Shown one piece after another: positions 1 through 15,000 of a stretch of 64,000 nucleotides of DNA (position 1 is its first letter; each line of letters opens with the position of its first letter). Below the pieces are notes generated by a model, which saw only the letters and a program-made list of their open reading frames with translations, did not search any database and had not been told where the DNA came from. Position numbers and translations under genes: made by a program. The DNA is taken from the NCBI GenBank assembly GCA_964016885.1, contig OZ024742.1, forward strand, positions 6,384,658 through 6,448,657, written 5' to 3'. The DNA is from Eledone cirrhosa (Eukaryota; Mollusca; Cephalopoda; Octopoda; Eledonidae).

Positions 1-3000
1 TGTGTGTTAGAAGCTGTCACCAACAACACGACCTCTGTGTTGTGTGTTAGAAGCTGTCACCAACAACAACACGTCTCTGTTGTGTGTTAGAAGCTGTCAC
101 CAACAACAACACCTCTGTGTTGTGTGTTAGAAGCTGTGACCAACATTAAGACCTCTGTGTTGTGTGTTAGAAGCTGTCACCAACAACAAGACATGTGTTG
201 TGTGTTAGAAGCTGTGACCAACAAAAACACCTCTGTATTGTGTGTTAGAAGCTGTCACCAACAACAAGACCGCTGTGTTGTGTGTTAGAAGATGTCACCA
301 ACAACAAGACTTCTGTGTTGTGTGTTAGAAGCTGTCACCAACAAAAACACCTCAGTATTGTGTGTTAGAATCTGTCACCAACAACACGACCTCTGTGTTG
401 TGTGTTAGAAGGTGTCACCAACAACAACACCTCTGTGTTGTGTGTTAGAAGCTGTCACCAACAACAAGACCTCTGTGTTGTGTGTTAGAAGCTGTCACCA
501 ACATTAAGACCTCTGTGTTGTGTGTTAGAAGCTGTCACCAACAACAAGATATGTGTTGTGTGTTAGAAGCTGTCACCAACAACAAGACCGCTGTGTTGTG
601 TGTTAGAAGCAGTCACCAACAACAACACCTCTGTGTTGTGTGTTAGAAGCTGTCACCAATAACAAGATCTCCGTGTTGTGTGTTAGAAGCTGTCACCAAC
701 AACAAGAGCTCTGTATTGTGTGTTAGAAGCTGTCACCAACAACACGACCTCTGTGTTGTGTGTTAGAAGCTGTCACCAACAACAACACCTCTCTGTTGTG
801 TGTTAGAAGCTGTCACCAACAACAAGACCTCTGTGTTGTGTGTTAGAAGCTGTGACCAACATTAAGACCTCTGTGTTGTGTGTTAGAAGCTGTCACCAAC
901 AAAAACACCTCTGTATTGTGTGTTAGAAGCTATCACCAACAACAAGACTTCTGTGTTGTGTGTTAGAAACTGTCACCAACAACAACACCTCTGTATTGTG
1001 TGTTAGAAGCTGTCACCAACAACACGACCTCTGTGTTGTGTGTTAGAAGCTGTCACCAACAACAAGACCTCTGTGTTGTGTGTTAGAAGCTGTCACCAAC
1101 AACAAGACCTCTGTGTTGTGTGTTAGAAGCTGTCACCAACATTAAGACCTCTGTGTTGTGTGTTAGAAGCTGTCACCAACAACAAGACCTCTGTGTTGTG
1201 TGTTAGAAGCTGTCACCAACAACAACACCTCTGTGTTGTGTGTTAGAAGCTGTCACCAACAGCAAGATTTATGTGTTGTGTGTTAGAAGCTGTCACCAAC
1301 AACAAGACCTCTATGTTGTGTGTTAGAAGCTGTCACCAACAACAAGACCTCCGTGTTGTGTGTTAAAAGCTGTCACCAGCAACAAGACCGCTGTGTTGTG
1401 TGGTAGAAGCTGTCACCAACAACAACACACCTGTGTTGTGTGTTAGAAGCTGTCACCAACAACAAGACCTCTGTATTGTGTGTTAGAAGCTGTCACCAAC
1501 AACACGACCTCTGTGTTGTGTGTTAGAAGCTGTCACCAACAACAAGACCTCTGTGTTGTGTGTTAGAAGCTGTGACCAACATTAAGACCTCTGTGTTGTG
1601 TGTTAGAAGCTGTCACCAACAACAAGACCTCTGTGTTGTGTGTTAGAAGCTGTCACCAACATTAAGACCTCTGTGTTGTGTGTTAGAAGCTGTCACCAGC
1701 AACAAGACCTATGTGTCGTGTTAAAAGCTGTCACCAGCAACAAGACCTCTGTATTGTGTGTTAGAAGCTGTCACCAACAAAAACACCTCTGTATTGTGTG
1801 TTAGAAGCTGTCACCAACAACAAGACCGCTGTGTTGTGTGTTAGAAGATGTCACCAACAACAATACCGCTGTGCTGTGTGTTAGAAGCTGTCACCAACAA
1901 CAAGACATGTGTTGTGTGTTAGAAGCTGTCACCAATAACAAGGCCTCTGTGTTGTGTGTTAGAAGCTGTTACCAACAACAAGACCACTGTGTTGTGTGTT
2001 AGAAGCTGTCACCAACAACAAGACATGTGTTGTGTGTTAGAAGCTGTCACCAACAACAAGACCGCTGTGTTGTGTGTTAGAAGCTGTCACCAACAACAAT
2101 ACCGCTGTGCTGTGTGTTAGAAGCTGTCACCAACAACAAGAGCTCCGTGTTGTGTGTTAGAAGCTGTCACCAATAACAAGGCCTCTGTGTTGTGTGTTAG
2201 AAGCTGTCACCAACAACAAGACCACTGTGTTGTGTGTTAGAAGCTGTCACCAACAACAAGACATGTGCTGTGTGTTAGAAGCTGTCACCAACAACAAGAC
2301 CACTGTGTTGTGTGTTAGAAGCTGTCACCAACAAAAACACCTTTGTATTGTGTGTTAGAAGCTGTCACCAAAAACAAGACCGCTGTGTTGTGTGTTAGAA
2401 GATGTCACCAACAACAAGACTTCTGTGTTATGTGTTAGAAGCTGTCACCAACAACAACACCTCTGTAGTGTGTGTTAGAAGCTGTCACCAACAACAAGAC
2501 CTCTGTATTGTGTGTTAGAAGCTGTCACCAACAACACGACCCCTGTGTTGTGTGTTAGAAGCTGTCACCATCAACAACACCTCTGTGTTGTGTGTTAGAA
2601 GCTGTCACCAACAACAAGACCTCTGTGTTGTGTGTTAGAAGCTGTCACCAACATTAAGACCTCTGTGTTGTGTATTAGAAGCTGTCACCAACAACAAGAC
2701 ATGTGTTGTTTGTTAGTAGCTGTCACCAACATAAGACCTCTGTGTTGTGTGTTAGAAGCTGTCACCAACAACAAGACATGTGTTGTGTGTTAGAAGCTGT
2801 CACCAACAACAAGACATGTGTTGTGTGTTAGAAGCTGTCACCAATAACAAGGCCTCTGTGTTGTGTCTTAGAAGCTGTCACCAACAACAAGACCACTGTG
2901 TTGTGTGTTAGAAGCTGTCACCAACAACAAGACTTATGTGTTGTGTGTTAGAAGCTGTCACCAACAACAACACCTCTGTATTGTGTGTTAGAAGCTGTCA

Positions 3001-6000
3001 CCAATAACAAGACCGCTGTGTTGTGTGTTAGAAGATGTCACCAACAACAAGACTTCTGTGTTGTGTGTTACAAGCTGTCACCAAAAACAACACCTCTGTA
3101 TTGTGTGTTAGAAGCTGTCACCAACAACAAGACCTCTGTATTGTGTGTTAGAAGCTGCCACCAACAACACGACCTCTGTGTTGTGTGTTAGAAGCTGTCC
3201 CCAACAACAAGACCTCTGTGTAGTGTGTTAGAAGCTGTCACCACCAACAAGACCTCTGTGTTGTGTGTTAGAAGCTGTCACCAACAACAACACCTTTGTA
3301 TTGTGTGTTAGAAGCTGTCACCAAAAACAAGACCGCTGTGTTGTGTGTTAGAAGATGTCACCAACAACAAGACTTCTGTGTTATGTGTTAGAAGCTGTCA
3401 CCAACAACAACACCTCTGTAGTGTGTGTTAGAAGCTGTCACCAACAACAAGACCGCTGTGTTGTGTGTTAGAAGCTGTCACCAACAACAATACCGCTGTG
3501 CTGTGTGTTAGAAGCTGTCACCAACAACAAGACATGTCTTTTGTGTTAGAAGCTGTCACCAATAACAAGTCCTCTGTGTTGTGTGTTAGAAGCTGTCACC
3601 AACAACAAGACCACTGTGTTGTGTGTTAGAAGCTGTCACCAACAACAAGACATGTGTTGTGTGTTAGAAGCTGTCACCAACAACAAGACCACTGTGTTGT
3701 GTGTTAGAAGCTGTCACCAACAAAAACACCTTTGTATTGTGTGTTAGAAGCTGTCACCAAAAACAAGACCGCTGTGTTGTGTGTTAGAAGATGTCACCAA
3801 CAACAAGACTTCTGTGTTATGTGTTAGAAGCTGTCACCAACAACAACACCTCTGTAGTGTGTGTTAGAAGCTGTCACCAACAACAAGACCTCTGTATTGT
3901 GTGTTAGAAGCTGTCACCAACAACACGACCCCTGTGTTGTGTGTTAGAAGCTGTCACCATCAACAACACCTCTGTGTTGTGTGTTAGAAGCTGTCACCAA
4001 CAACAAGACCTCTGTGTTGTGTGTTAGAAGCTGTCACCAACATTAAGACCTCTGTGTTGTGTATTAGAAGCTGTCACCAACAACAAGACATGTGTTGTTT
4101 GTTAGTAGCTGTCACCAACATAAGACCTCTGTGTTGTGTGTTATAAGCTGTCACCAACAACAAGACATGTGTTGTGTGTTAGAAGCTGTCACCAACAACA
4201 AGACATGTGTTGTGTGTTAGAAGCTGTCACCAATAACAAGGCCTCTGTGTTGTGTCTTAGAAGCTGTCACCAACAACAAGACCACTGTGTTGTGTGTTAG
4301 AAGCTGTCACCAACAACAACACCTCTGTGTTGTGTGTTAGAAGCTGTCACCAACAGCAAGATTTATGTGTTGTGTGTTAGAAGCTGTCACCAACAACAAG
4401 ACCTCTATGTTGTGTGTTAGAAGCTGTCACCAACAACAAGACCTCCGTGTTGTGTGTTAAAAGCTGTCACCAGCAACAAGACCGCTGTGTTGTGTGGTAG
4501 AAGCTGTCACCAACAACAACACACCTGTGTTGTGTGTTAGAAGCTGTCACCAGCAACAAGACCTATGTGTCGTGTTAAAAGCTGTCACCAGCAACAAGAC
4601 CTCTGTATTGTGTTAGAAGCTGTCACCAACAACAAGACATGTGTTGTGTGTTAGAAGCTGTCACCAACAACAACACCTCTGTATTGTGTGTTAGAAGCTG
4701 TCACCAACAACAAGACCGCTGTGTTGTGTGTTAGAAGATGTTACCAACAAAAAGACTTCTGTGTTGTGTGTTAGAAGCTGTCACCAACAACAACACCTCT
4801 GTATTATGTGTTAGAAGCTGTCACCAACAACAAGACGTCTGTATTGTGTGTTAGAAGCTGTCACCAACAACACGACCTCTGTGTTGTGTGTTAGAAGCTG
4901 TCACCAACAACAAGACCTCTGTGTTGTGTGTTAGAAGCTGTGACCAACATTAAGACCTCTGTGTTGTGTGTTAGAAGCTGTCACCAACAACAAGACATGT
5001 GTTGTGTGTTAGAAGCTGTCACCAACAAAAACACCTCTGTATTGTGTGTTAGAAGCTGTCACCAACAACAAGACCGCTGTGTTGTGTGTTAGAAGATGTC
5101 ACCAACAACAATACCGCTGTGCTGTGTGTTAGAAGCTGTCACCAACAACAAGACATGTGTTGTGTGTTAGAAGCTGTCACCAATAACAAGGCCTCTGTGT
5201 TGTGTGTTAGAAGCTGTCACCAACAACAAGACCACTGTGTTGTGTGTTAGAAGCTGTCACCAACAACAAGACCTCTGTATTGTGTGTTAGAAGCTGTCAC
5301 CAACAACAAGACCGCTGTGTTGTGTGTTAGAAGCTGTCACCAACAACAATACCGCTGTGCTGTGTGTTAGAAGCTGTCACCAACAACAAGACATGTGTTG
5401 TGTGTTAGAAGCTGTCACCAATAACAAGGCCTCTGTGTTGTGTGTTAGAAGCTGTCACCAACAACAAGACCACTGTGTTGTGTGTTAGAAGCTGTCACCA
5501 ACAACAAGACATGTGTTGTGTGTTAGAAGCTGTCACCAACAACAAGACCACTGTGTTGTGTGTTAGAAGCTGTCACCAACAAAAACACCTTTGTATTGTC
5601 TGTTAGAAGCTGTCACCAAAAACAAGACCGCTGTGTTGTGTGTTAGAAGATGTCACTAACAACAAGACTTCTGTGTTATGTGTTAGAAGCTGTCACCAAC
5701 AACAACACCTCTGTAGTGTGTGTTAGAAGCTGTCACCAACAACAAGACCTCTGTATTGTGTGTTAGAAGCTGTCACCAACAACACGACCCCTGTGTTGTG
5801 TGTTAGAAGCTGTCACCATCAACAACACCTCTGTGTTGTGTGTTAGAAGCTGTCACCAACAACAAGACCTCTGTGTTGTGTGTTAGAAGCTGTCACCAAC
5901 ATTAAGACCTCTGTGTTGTGTATTAGAAGCTGTCACCAACAACAAGACATGTGTTGTTTGTTAGTAGCTGTCACCAACATAAGACCTCTGTGTTGTGTGT

Positions 6001-9000
6001 TAGAAGCTGTCACCAACAACAAGACATGTGTTGTGTGTTAGAAGCTGTCACCAACAACAAGACATGTGTTGTGTGTTAGAAGCTGTCACCAATAACAAGG
6101 CCTCTGTGTTGTGTCTTAGAAGCTGTCACCAACAACAAGACCACTGTGTTGTGTGTTAGAAGCTGTCACCAACAACAGGACTTATGTGTTGTGTGTTAGA
6201 AGCTGTCACCAACAACAACACCTCTGTATTGTGTGTTAGAAGCTGTCACCAATAACAAGACCGCTGTGTTGTGTGTTAGAAGATGTCACCAACAACAAGA
6301 CTTCTGTGTTGTGTGTTACAAGCTGTCACCAAAAACAACACCTCTGTATTGTGTGTTAGAAGCTGTCACCAACAACAAGACCTCTGTATTGTGTGTTAGA
6401 AGCTGCCACCAACAACACGACCTCTGTGTTGTGTGTTAGAAGCTGTCCCCAACAACAAGACCTCTGTGTAGTGTGTTAGAAGCTGTCACCACCAACAAGA
6501 CCTCTGTGTTGTGTGTTAGAAGCTGTCACCAACAACAACACCTTTGTATTGTGTGTTAGAAGCTGTCACCAAAAACAAGACCGCTGTGTTGTGTGTTAGA
6601 AGATGTCACCAACAACAAGACTTCTGTGTTATGTGTTAGAAGCTGTCACCAACAACAACACCTCTGTAGTGTGTGTAAGAAGCTGTCACCAACAACAAGA
6701 CCGCTGTGTTGTGTGTTAGAAGCTGTCACCAACAACAATACCGCTGTGCTGTGTGTTAGAAGCTGTCACCAACAACAAGACATGTGTTGTGTGTTAGAAG
6801 CTGTCACCAATAACAAGGCCTCTGTGTTGTGTGTTAGAAGCTGTCACCAACAACAAGACCACTGTGTTGTGTGTTAGAAGCTGTCACCAACAACAAGACA
6901 TGTGTTGTGTGTTAGAAGCTGTCACCAACAACAAGACCACTGTGTTGTGTGTTAGAAGCTGTCACCAACAAAAACACCTTTGTATTGTGTGTTAGAAGCT
7001 GTCACCAAAAACAAGACCGCTGTGTTGTGTGTTAGAAGATGTCACCAACAACAAGACTTCTGTGTTATGTGTTAGAAGCTGTCACCAACAACAACACCTC
7101 TGTAGTGTGTGTTAGAAGCTGTCACCAACAACAAGACCTCTGTATTGTGTGTTAGAAGCTGTCACCAACAACACGACCCCTGTGTTGTGTGTTAGAAGCT
7201 GTCACCATCAACAACACCTCTGTGTTGTGTGTTAGAAGCTGTCACCAACAACAAGACCTCTGTGTTGTGTGTTAGAAGCTGTCACCAACATTAAGACCTC
7301 TGTGTTGTGTATTAGAAGCTGTCACCAACAACAAGACATGTGTTGTTTGTTAGTAGCTGTCACCAACATAAGACCTCTGTGTTGTGTGTTAGAAGCTGTC
7401 ACCAACAACAAGACATGTGTTGTGTGTTAGAAGCTGTCACCAACAACAAGACATGTGTTGTGTGTTAGAAGCTGTCACCAATAACAAGACCGCTGTGTTG
7501 TGTCTTAGAAGCTGTCACCAACAACAAGACCACTGTGTTGTGTGTTAGAAGCTGTCACCAACAACAAGACTTATGTGTTGTGTGTTAGAAGCTGTCACCA
7601 ACAACAAGACCTCTGTGTTGTGTGTTAGAAGCTGTCACCAACATTAAGACCTCTGTGTTGTGTGTTAGAAGCTGTCACCAACAACAAGACCTCTGTGTTG
7701 TGTGTTACAAGCTGTCACCAACAACAACACCTCTGTGTTGTGTGTTAGAAGCTGTCACCAACAGCAAGATTTATGTGTTGTGTGTTAGAAGCTGTCACCA
7801 ACAACAAGACCTCTATGTTGTGTGTTAGAAGCTGTCACCAACAACAACACCTCTGTATTGTGTGTTAGAAGCTGTTACCAATAACAAGACCGCTGTGTTG
7901 TGTGTAGAAGATGTCACCAACAACAAGACTTCTGTGTTGTGTGTTACAAGCTGTCACCAAAAACAACACCTCTGTATTGTGTGTTAGAAGCTGTCACCAA
8001 CAACAAGACCTCTGTATTGTGTGTTAGAAGCTGTCACCAACAACACGACCTCTGTGTTGTGTGTTAGAAGCTGTCCCCAACAACAAGACCTCTGTGTAGT
8101 GTGTTAGAAGCTGTCACCACCAACAAGACCTCTGTGTTGTGTGTTAGAAGCTGTCACCAACAACAACACCTCTGTGTTGTGTGTTAGAAGCTGTCACCAA
8201 CAGCAAGATTTATGTGTTGTGTTAGAAGCTGTCACCAACAACAAGACCTCTATGTTGTGTGTTAGAAGCTGTCACCAACAACAAGAGCTCCGTGTTGTGT
8301 GTTAGAAGCTGTCACCAGCAACAAGACCTCTGTGTCGTGTTAAAAGCTGTCACCAGCAACAAGACCTCTGTATTGTGTTAGAAGCTGTCACAAACAACAA
8401 GACATGTGTTGTGTGTTAGAAGCTGTCACCAACACCAACAACTCTGTGTTGTGTGTTAGAACCTGTCACCAACAACAAGACTTATGTGTTGTGTGTTAGA
8501 AGCTGTCACCAACAACAACAGCTCTGTATTGTGTGTTACAAGCTGTCACCAACAACAAGACCTCTGTATTGTGTGTTAGAAGCTGTCACCAACAACACGA
8601 CCTCTGTGTTGTGTGTTAGAAGCTGTCACCAACAACAACACCTCTCTGTTGTGTGTTAGAAGCTGTCACCAACAACAACACCTCTGTGTTGTGTGTTAGA
8701 AGCTGTGACCAACAACAAGACATGTGTTGTGTGTTAGAAGCTGTGACCAACAAAAACACCTCTGTATTGTGTGTTAGAAGCTGTCACCAACAACAAGACC
8801 GCTGTGTTGTGTGTTAGAAGATGTCACCAACAACAAGACTTCTGTGTTGTGTGTTAGAAGCTGTCACCAACAAAAACACCTCAGTATTGTGTGTTAGAAG
8901 CTGTCACCAACAACACGACCTCTGTGTTGTGTGTTAGAAGGTGTCACCAACAACAACACCTCTGTGTTGTGTGTTAGAAGCTGTCACCAACAACAAGACC

Positions 9001-12000
9001 TCTGTGTTGTGTGTTAGAAGCTGTCACCAACATTAAGACCTCTGTGTTGTGTGTTAGAAGCTGTCCCCAACAACAAGACCTCTGTGTAGTGTGTTAGAAG
9101 CTGTCACCACCAACAAGACCTCTGTGTTGTGTGTTAGAAGCTGTCACCAAAAACAACACCTTTGTATTGTGTGTTAGAAGCTGTCACCAAAAACAAGACC
9201 GCTGTGTTGTGTGTTAGAAGATGTCACCAACAACAAGACTTCTGTGTTGTGTGTTAGAAGCTGTCACCAACAACAAGATATGTGTTGTGTGTTAGAAGCT
9301 GTCACCAACAACAAGACCGCTGTGTTGTGTGTTAGAAGCTGTCACCAACAACAAGATCTCCGTGTTGTGTGTTAAAAGCTGTCACCAGCGTCAAAGCCGC
9401 TGTGTTGTGTGGTAGAAGCTGTCACCAACAACAACACATCTGTGTTGTGTGTTAGAAGCTGTCACCAGCAACAAGACCTCTGTGTCGTGTTAAAAGCTGT
9501 CACCAGCAACAAGACCTCTGTATTGTGTTAGAAGCTGTCACCAACAACAAGACTTATGTGTTGTGTGTTAGAAGCTGTCACCAACAACAACACCTCTGTA
9601 TTGTGTGTTAGAAGCTGTCACCAACAACAAGACCTCTGTGTTCTCTGTTAGAAGATGTTACCAACAAAAAGACTTCTGTGTTGTGTGTTAGAAGCTGCCA
9701 CCAACAACAACACCTCTGTATTGTGTGTTAGAAGCTGTCACCAACAACAAGACCTCTGTATTGTGTGTTAGAAGCTGTCACCAACAACAAGACCTCTGTG
9801 TTGTGTGTTAGAAGCTGTCACCAACAACAACACCTCTCTGTTGTGTGTTAGAAGCTGTCACCAACAACAAGACCTCTGTGTTGTGTGTTAGAAGCTGTGA
9901 CCAACATTAAGACCTCTGTGTTGTGTGTTAGAAGCTGTCACCAACAACAAGACATGTGTTGTGTGTTAGAAGCTGTCACCAACAACAAGACATGTGTTGT
10001 GTGTTAGAAGCTGTCACCAATAACAAGGCCTCTGTGTTGTGTCTTAGAAGCTGTCACCAACAACAAGACCACTGTGTTGTGTGTTAGAAGCTGTCACCAA
10101 CAACAGGACTTATGTGTTGTGTGTTAGAAGCTGTCACCAACAACAACACCTCTGTATTGTGTGTTAGAAGCTGTCACCAATAACAAGACCGCTGTGTTGT
10201 GTGTTAGAAGATGTCACCAACAACAAGACTTCTGTGTTGTGTGTTACAAGCTGTCACCAAAAACAACACCTCTGTATTGTGTGTTAGAAGCTGTCACCAA
10301 CAACAAGACCTCTGTATTGTGTGTTAGAAGCTGCCACCAACAACACGACCTCTGTGTTGTGTGTTAGAAGCTGTCCCCAACAACAAGACCTCTGTGTAGT
10401 GTGTTAGAAGCTGTCACCACCAACAAGACCTCTGTGTTGTGTGTTAGAAGCTGTCACCAACAACAACACCTTTGTATTGTGTGTTAGAAGCTGTCACCAA
10501 AAACAAGACCGCTGTGTTGTGTGTTAGAAGATGTCACCAACAACAAGACTTCTGTGTTATGTGTTAGAAGCTGTCACCAACAACAACACTTCTGTAGTGT
10601 GTGTAAGAAGCTGTCACCAACAACAAGACCGCTGTGTTGTGTGTTAGAAGCTGTCACCAACAACAATACCGCTGTGCTGTGTGTTAGAAGCTGTCACCAA
10701 CAACAAGACATGTGTTGTGTGTTAGAAGCTGTCACCAATAACAAGGCCTCTGTGTTGTGTGTTAGAAGCTGTCACCAACAACAAGACCACTGTGTTGTGT
10801 GTTAGAAGCTGTCACCAACAACAAGACATGTGTTGTGTGTTAGAAGCTGTCACCAACAACAAGACCACTGTGTTGTGTGTTAGAAGCTGTCACCAACAAA
10901 AACACCTTTGTATTGTGTGTTAGAAGCTGTCACCAAAAACAAGACCGCTGTGTTGTGTGTTAGAAGATGTCACCAACAACAAGACTTCTGTGTTATGTGT
11001 TAGAAGCTGTCACCAACAACAACACCTCTGTAGTGTGTGTTAGAAGCTGTCACCAACAACAAGACCTCTGTATTGTGTGTTAGAAGCTGTCACCAACAAC
11101 ACGACCCCTGTGTTGTGTGTTAGAAGCTGTCACCATCAACAACACCTCTGTGTTGTGTGTTAGAAGCTGTCACCAACAACAAGACCTCTGTGTTGTGTGT
11201 TAGAAGCTGTCACCAACATTAAGACCTCTGTGTTGTGTATTAGAAGCTGTCACCAACAACAAGACATGTGTTGTTTGTTAGTAGCTGTCACCAACATAAG
11301 ACCTCTGTGTTGTGTGTTAGAAGCTGTCACCAACAACAAGACATGTGTTGTGTGTTAGAAGCTGTCACCAACAACAAGACATGTGTTGTGTGTTAGAAGC
11401 TGTCAGCAATAACAAGGCCTCTGTGTTGTGTCTTAGAAGCTGTCACCAACAACAAGACCACTGTGTTGTGTGTTAGAAGCTGTCACCAACAACAAGACTT
11501 ATGTGTTGTGTGTTAGAAGCTGTCACCAACAACAAGACCTCTGTGTTGTGTGTTAGAAGCTGTCACCAACATTAAGACCTCTGTGTTGTGTGTTAGAAGC
11601 TGTCACCAACAACAAGACCTCTGTGTTGTGTGTTAGAAGCTGTCACCAACAACAACACCTCTGTGTTGTGTGTTAGAAGCTGTCACCAACAGCAAGATTT
11701 ATGTGTTGTGTGTTAGAAGCTGTCACCAACAACAAGACCTCTATGTTGTGTGTTAGAAGCTGTCACCAACAACAACACCTCTGTATTGTGTGTTAGAAGC
11801 TGTCACCAATAACAAGACCGCTGTGTTGTGTGTTAGAAGATGTCACCAACAACAAGACTTCTGTGTTGTGTGTTACAAGCTGTCACCAAAAACAACACCT
11901 CTGTATTGTGTGTTAGAAGCTGTCACCAACAACAAGACCTCTGTATTGTGTGTTAGAAGCTGTCACCAACAACACGACCTCTGTGTTGTGTGTTAGAAGC

Positions 12001-15000
12001 TGTCCCCAACAACAAGACCTCTGTGTTGTGTGTTAGAAGCTGTCACCAACAACAACACCTTTGTATTGTGTGTTAGAAGCTGTCACCAAAAACAAGACCG
12101 CTGTGTTGTGTGTTAGAAGATGTCACCAACAACAAGACTTCTGTGTTATGTGTTAGAAGCTGTCACCAACAACAACACCTCTGTAGTGTGTGTTAGAAGC
12201 TGTCACCAACAACAAGACCGCTGTGTTGTGTGTTAGAAGCTGTCACCAACAACAATACCGCTGTGCTGTGTGTTAGAAGCTGTCACCAACAACAAGACAT
12301 GTGTTGTGTGTTAGAAGCTGTCACCAATAACAAGGCCTCTGTGTTGTGTGTTAGAAGCTGTCACCAACAACAAGACCACGGTGTTGTGTGTTAGAAGCTG
12401 TCACCAACAACAAGACATGTGTTGTGTGTTAGAAGCTGTCACCAACAACAAGACCTCTGTATTGTGTGTTAGAAGCTGTCACCAACAAAAACACCTTTGT
12501 ATTGTGTGTTAGAAGCTGTCACCAAAAACAAGACCGCTGTGTTGTGTGTTAGAAGATGTCACCAACAACAAGACTTCTGTGTTATGTGTTAGAATCTGTC
12601 ACCAACAACAACACCTCTGTAGTGTGTGTTAGAAGCTGTCACCAACAACAAGACCTCTGTATTGTGTGTTAGAAGCTGTCACCAACAACACGACCCCTGT
12701 GTTGTGTGTTAGAAGCTGTCACCATCAACAACACCTCTGTGTTGTGTGTTAGAAGCTGTCACCAACAACAAGACCTCTGTGTTGTGTGTTAGAAGCTGTC
12801 ACCAACATTAAGACCTCTGTGTTGTGTATTAGAAGCTGTCACCAACAACAAGACATGTGTTGTTTGTTAGTAGCTGTCACAAACATAAGACCTCTGTGTT
12901 GTGTGTTAGAAGCTGTCACCAACAACAAGACATGTGTTGTGTGTTAGAAGCTGTCACCAACAACAAGACATGTGTTGTGTGTTAGAAGCTGTCACCAATA
13001 ACAAGGCCTCTGTGTTGTGTCTTAGAAGCTGTCACCAACAACAAGACCACTGTGTTGTGTGTTAGAAGCTGTCACCAACAACAAGACTTATGTGTTGTGT
13101 GTTAGAAGCTGTCACCAACAACAACACCTCTGTATTGTGTGTTAGAAGCTGTCACCGATAACAAGACCGCTGTGTTGTGTGTTAGAAGATGTCACCAACA
13201 ACAAGACTTCTGTGTTGTGTGTTACAAGCTGTCACCAAAAACAACACCTCTGTATTGTGTGTTAGAAGCTGTCACCAACAACAAGACCTCTGTATTGTGT
13301 GTTAGAAGCTGTCACCAACAACACGACCTCTGTGTTGTGTGTTAGAAGCTGTCCCCAACAACAAGACCTCTGTGTAGTGTGTTAGAAGCTGTCACCACCA
13401 ACAAGACCTCTGTGTTGTGTGTTAGAAGCTGTCACCAACAACAACACCTCTGTGTTGTGTGTTAGAAGCTGTCACCAACAGCAAGATTTATGTGTTGTGT
13501 TAGAAGCTGTCACCAACAACAAGACCTCTATGTTGTGTGTTAGAAGCTGTCACCAACAACAAGAGCTCCGTGTTGTGTGTTAGAAGCTGTCACCAGCAAC
13601 AAGACCTCTGTGTCGTGTTAAAAGCTGTCACCAGCAACAAGACCTCTGTATTGTGTTAGAAGCTGTCACAAACAACAAGACATGTGTTGTGTGTTAGAAG
13701 CTGTCACCAACACCAACAACTCTGTGTTGTGTGTTAGAACCTGTCACCAACAACAAGACTTATGTGTTGTGTGTTAGAAGCTGTCACCAACAACAACACC
13801 TCTGTATTGTGTGTTACAAGCTGTCACCAACAACAAGACCTCTGTATTGTGTGTTAGAAGCTGTCACCAACAACACGACCTCTGTGTTGTGTGTTAGAAG
13901 CTGTCCCCAACAACAAGACCTCTGTGTAGTGTGTTAGAAGCTGTCACCACCAACAAGACCTCTGTGTTGTGTGTTAGAAGCTGTCACCAACAACAACACC
14001 TCTGTGTTGTGTGTTAGAAGCTGTCACCAACAGCAAGATTTATGTGTTGTGTTAGAAGCTGTCACCAACAACAAGACCTCTATGTTGTGTGTTAGAAGCT
14101 GTCACCAACAACAAGAGCTCCGTGTTGTGTGTTAGAAGCTGTCACCAGCAACAAGACCTCTGTGTCGTGTTAAAAGCTGTCACCAGCAACAAGACCTCTG
14201 TATTGTGTTAGAAGCTGTCACAAACAACAAGACATGTGTTGTGTGTTAGAAGCTGTCACCAACACCAACAACTCTGTGTTGTGTGTTAGAACCTGTCACC
14301 AACAACAAGACTTATGTGTTGTGTGTTAGAAGCTGTCACCAACAACAACAGCTCTGTATTGTGTGTTACAAGCTGTCACCAACAACAAGACCTCTGTATT
14401 GTGTGTTAGAAGCTGTCACCAACAACACGACCTCTGTGTTGTGTGTTAGAAGCTGTCACCAACAACAACACCTCTGTGTTGTGTGTTAGAAGCTGTGACC
14501 AACAACAAGACATGTGTTGTGTGTTAGAAGCTGTGACCAACAAAAACACCTCTGTATTGTGTGTTAGAAGCTGTCACCAACAACAAGACCGCTGTGTTGT
14601 GTGTTAGAAGATGTCACCAACAACAAGACTTCTGTGTTGTGTGTTAGAAGCTGTCACCAACAAAAACACCTCAGTATTGTGTGTTAGAAGCTGTCACCAA
14701 CAACACGACCTCTGTGTTGTGTGTTAGAAGGTGTCACCAACAACAACACCTCTGTGTTGTGTGTTAGAAGCTGTCACCAACAACAAGACCTCTGTGTTGT
14801 GTGTTAGAAGCTGTCACCAACATTAAGACCTCTGTGTTGTGTGTTAGAAGCTGTCACCAACAACAAGATATGTGTTGTGTGTTAGAAGCTGTCACCAACA
14901 ACAAGACTTCTGTGTTGTGTGTTACAAGCTGTCACCAAAAACAACACCTCTGTATTGTGTGTTAGAAGCTGTCACCAACAACAAGACCTCTGTATTGTGT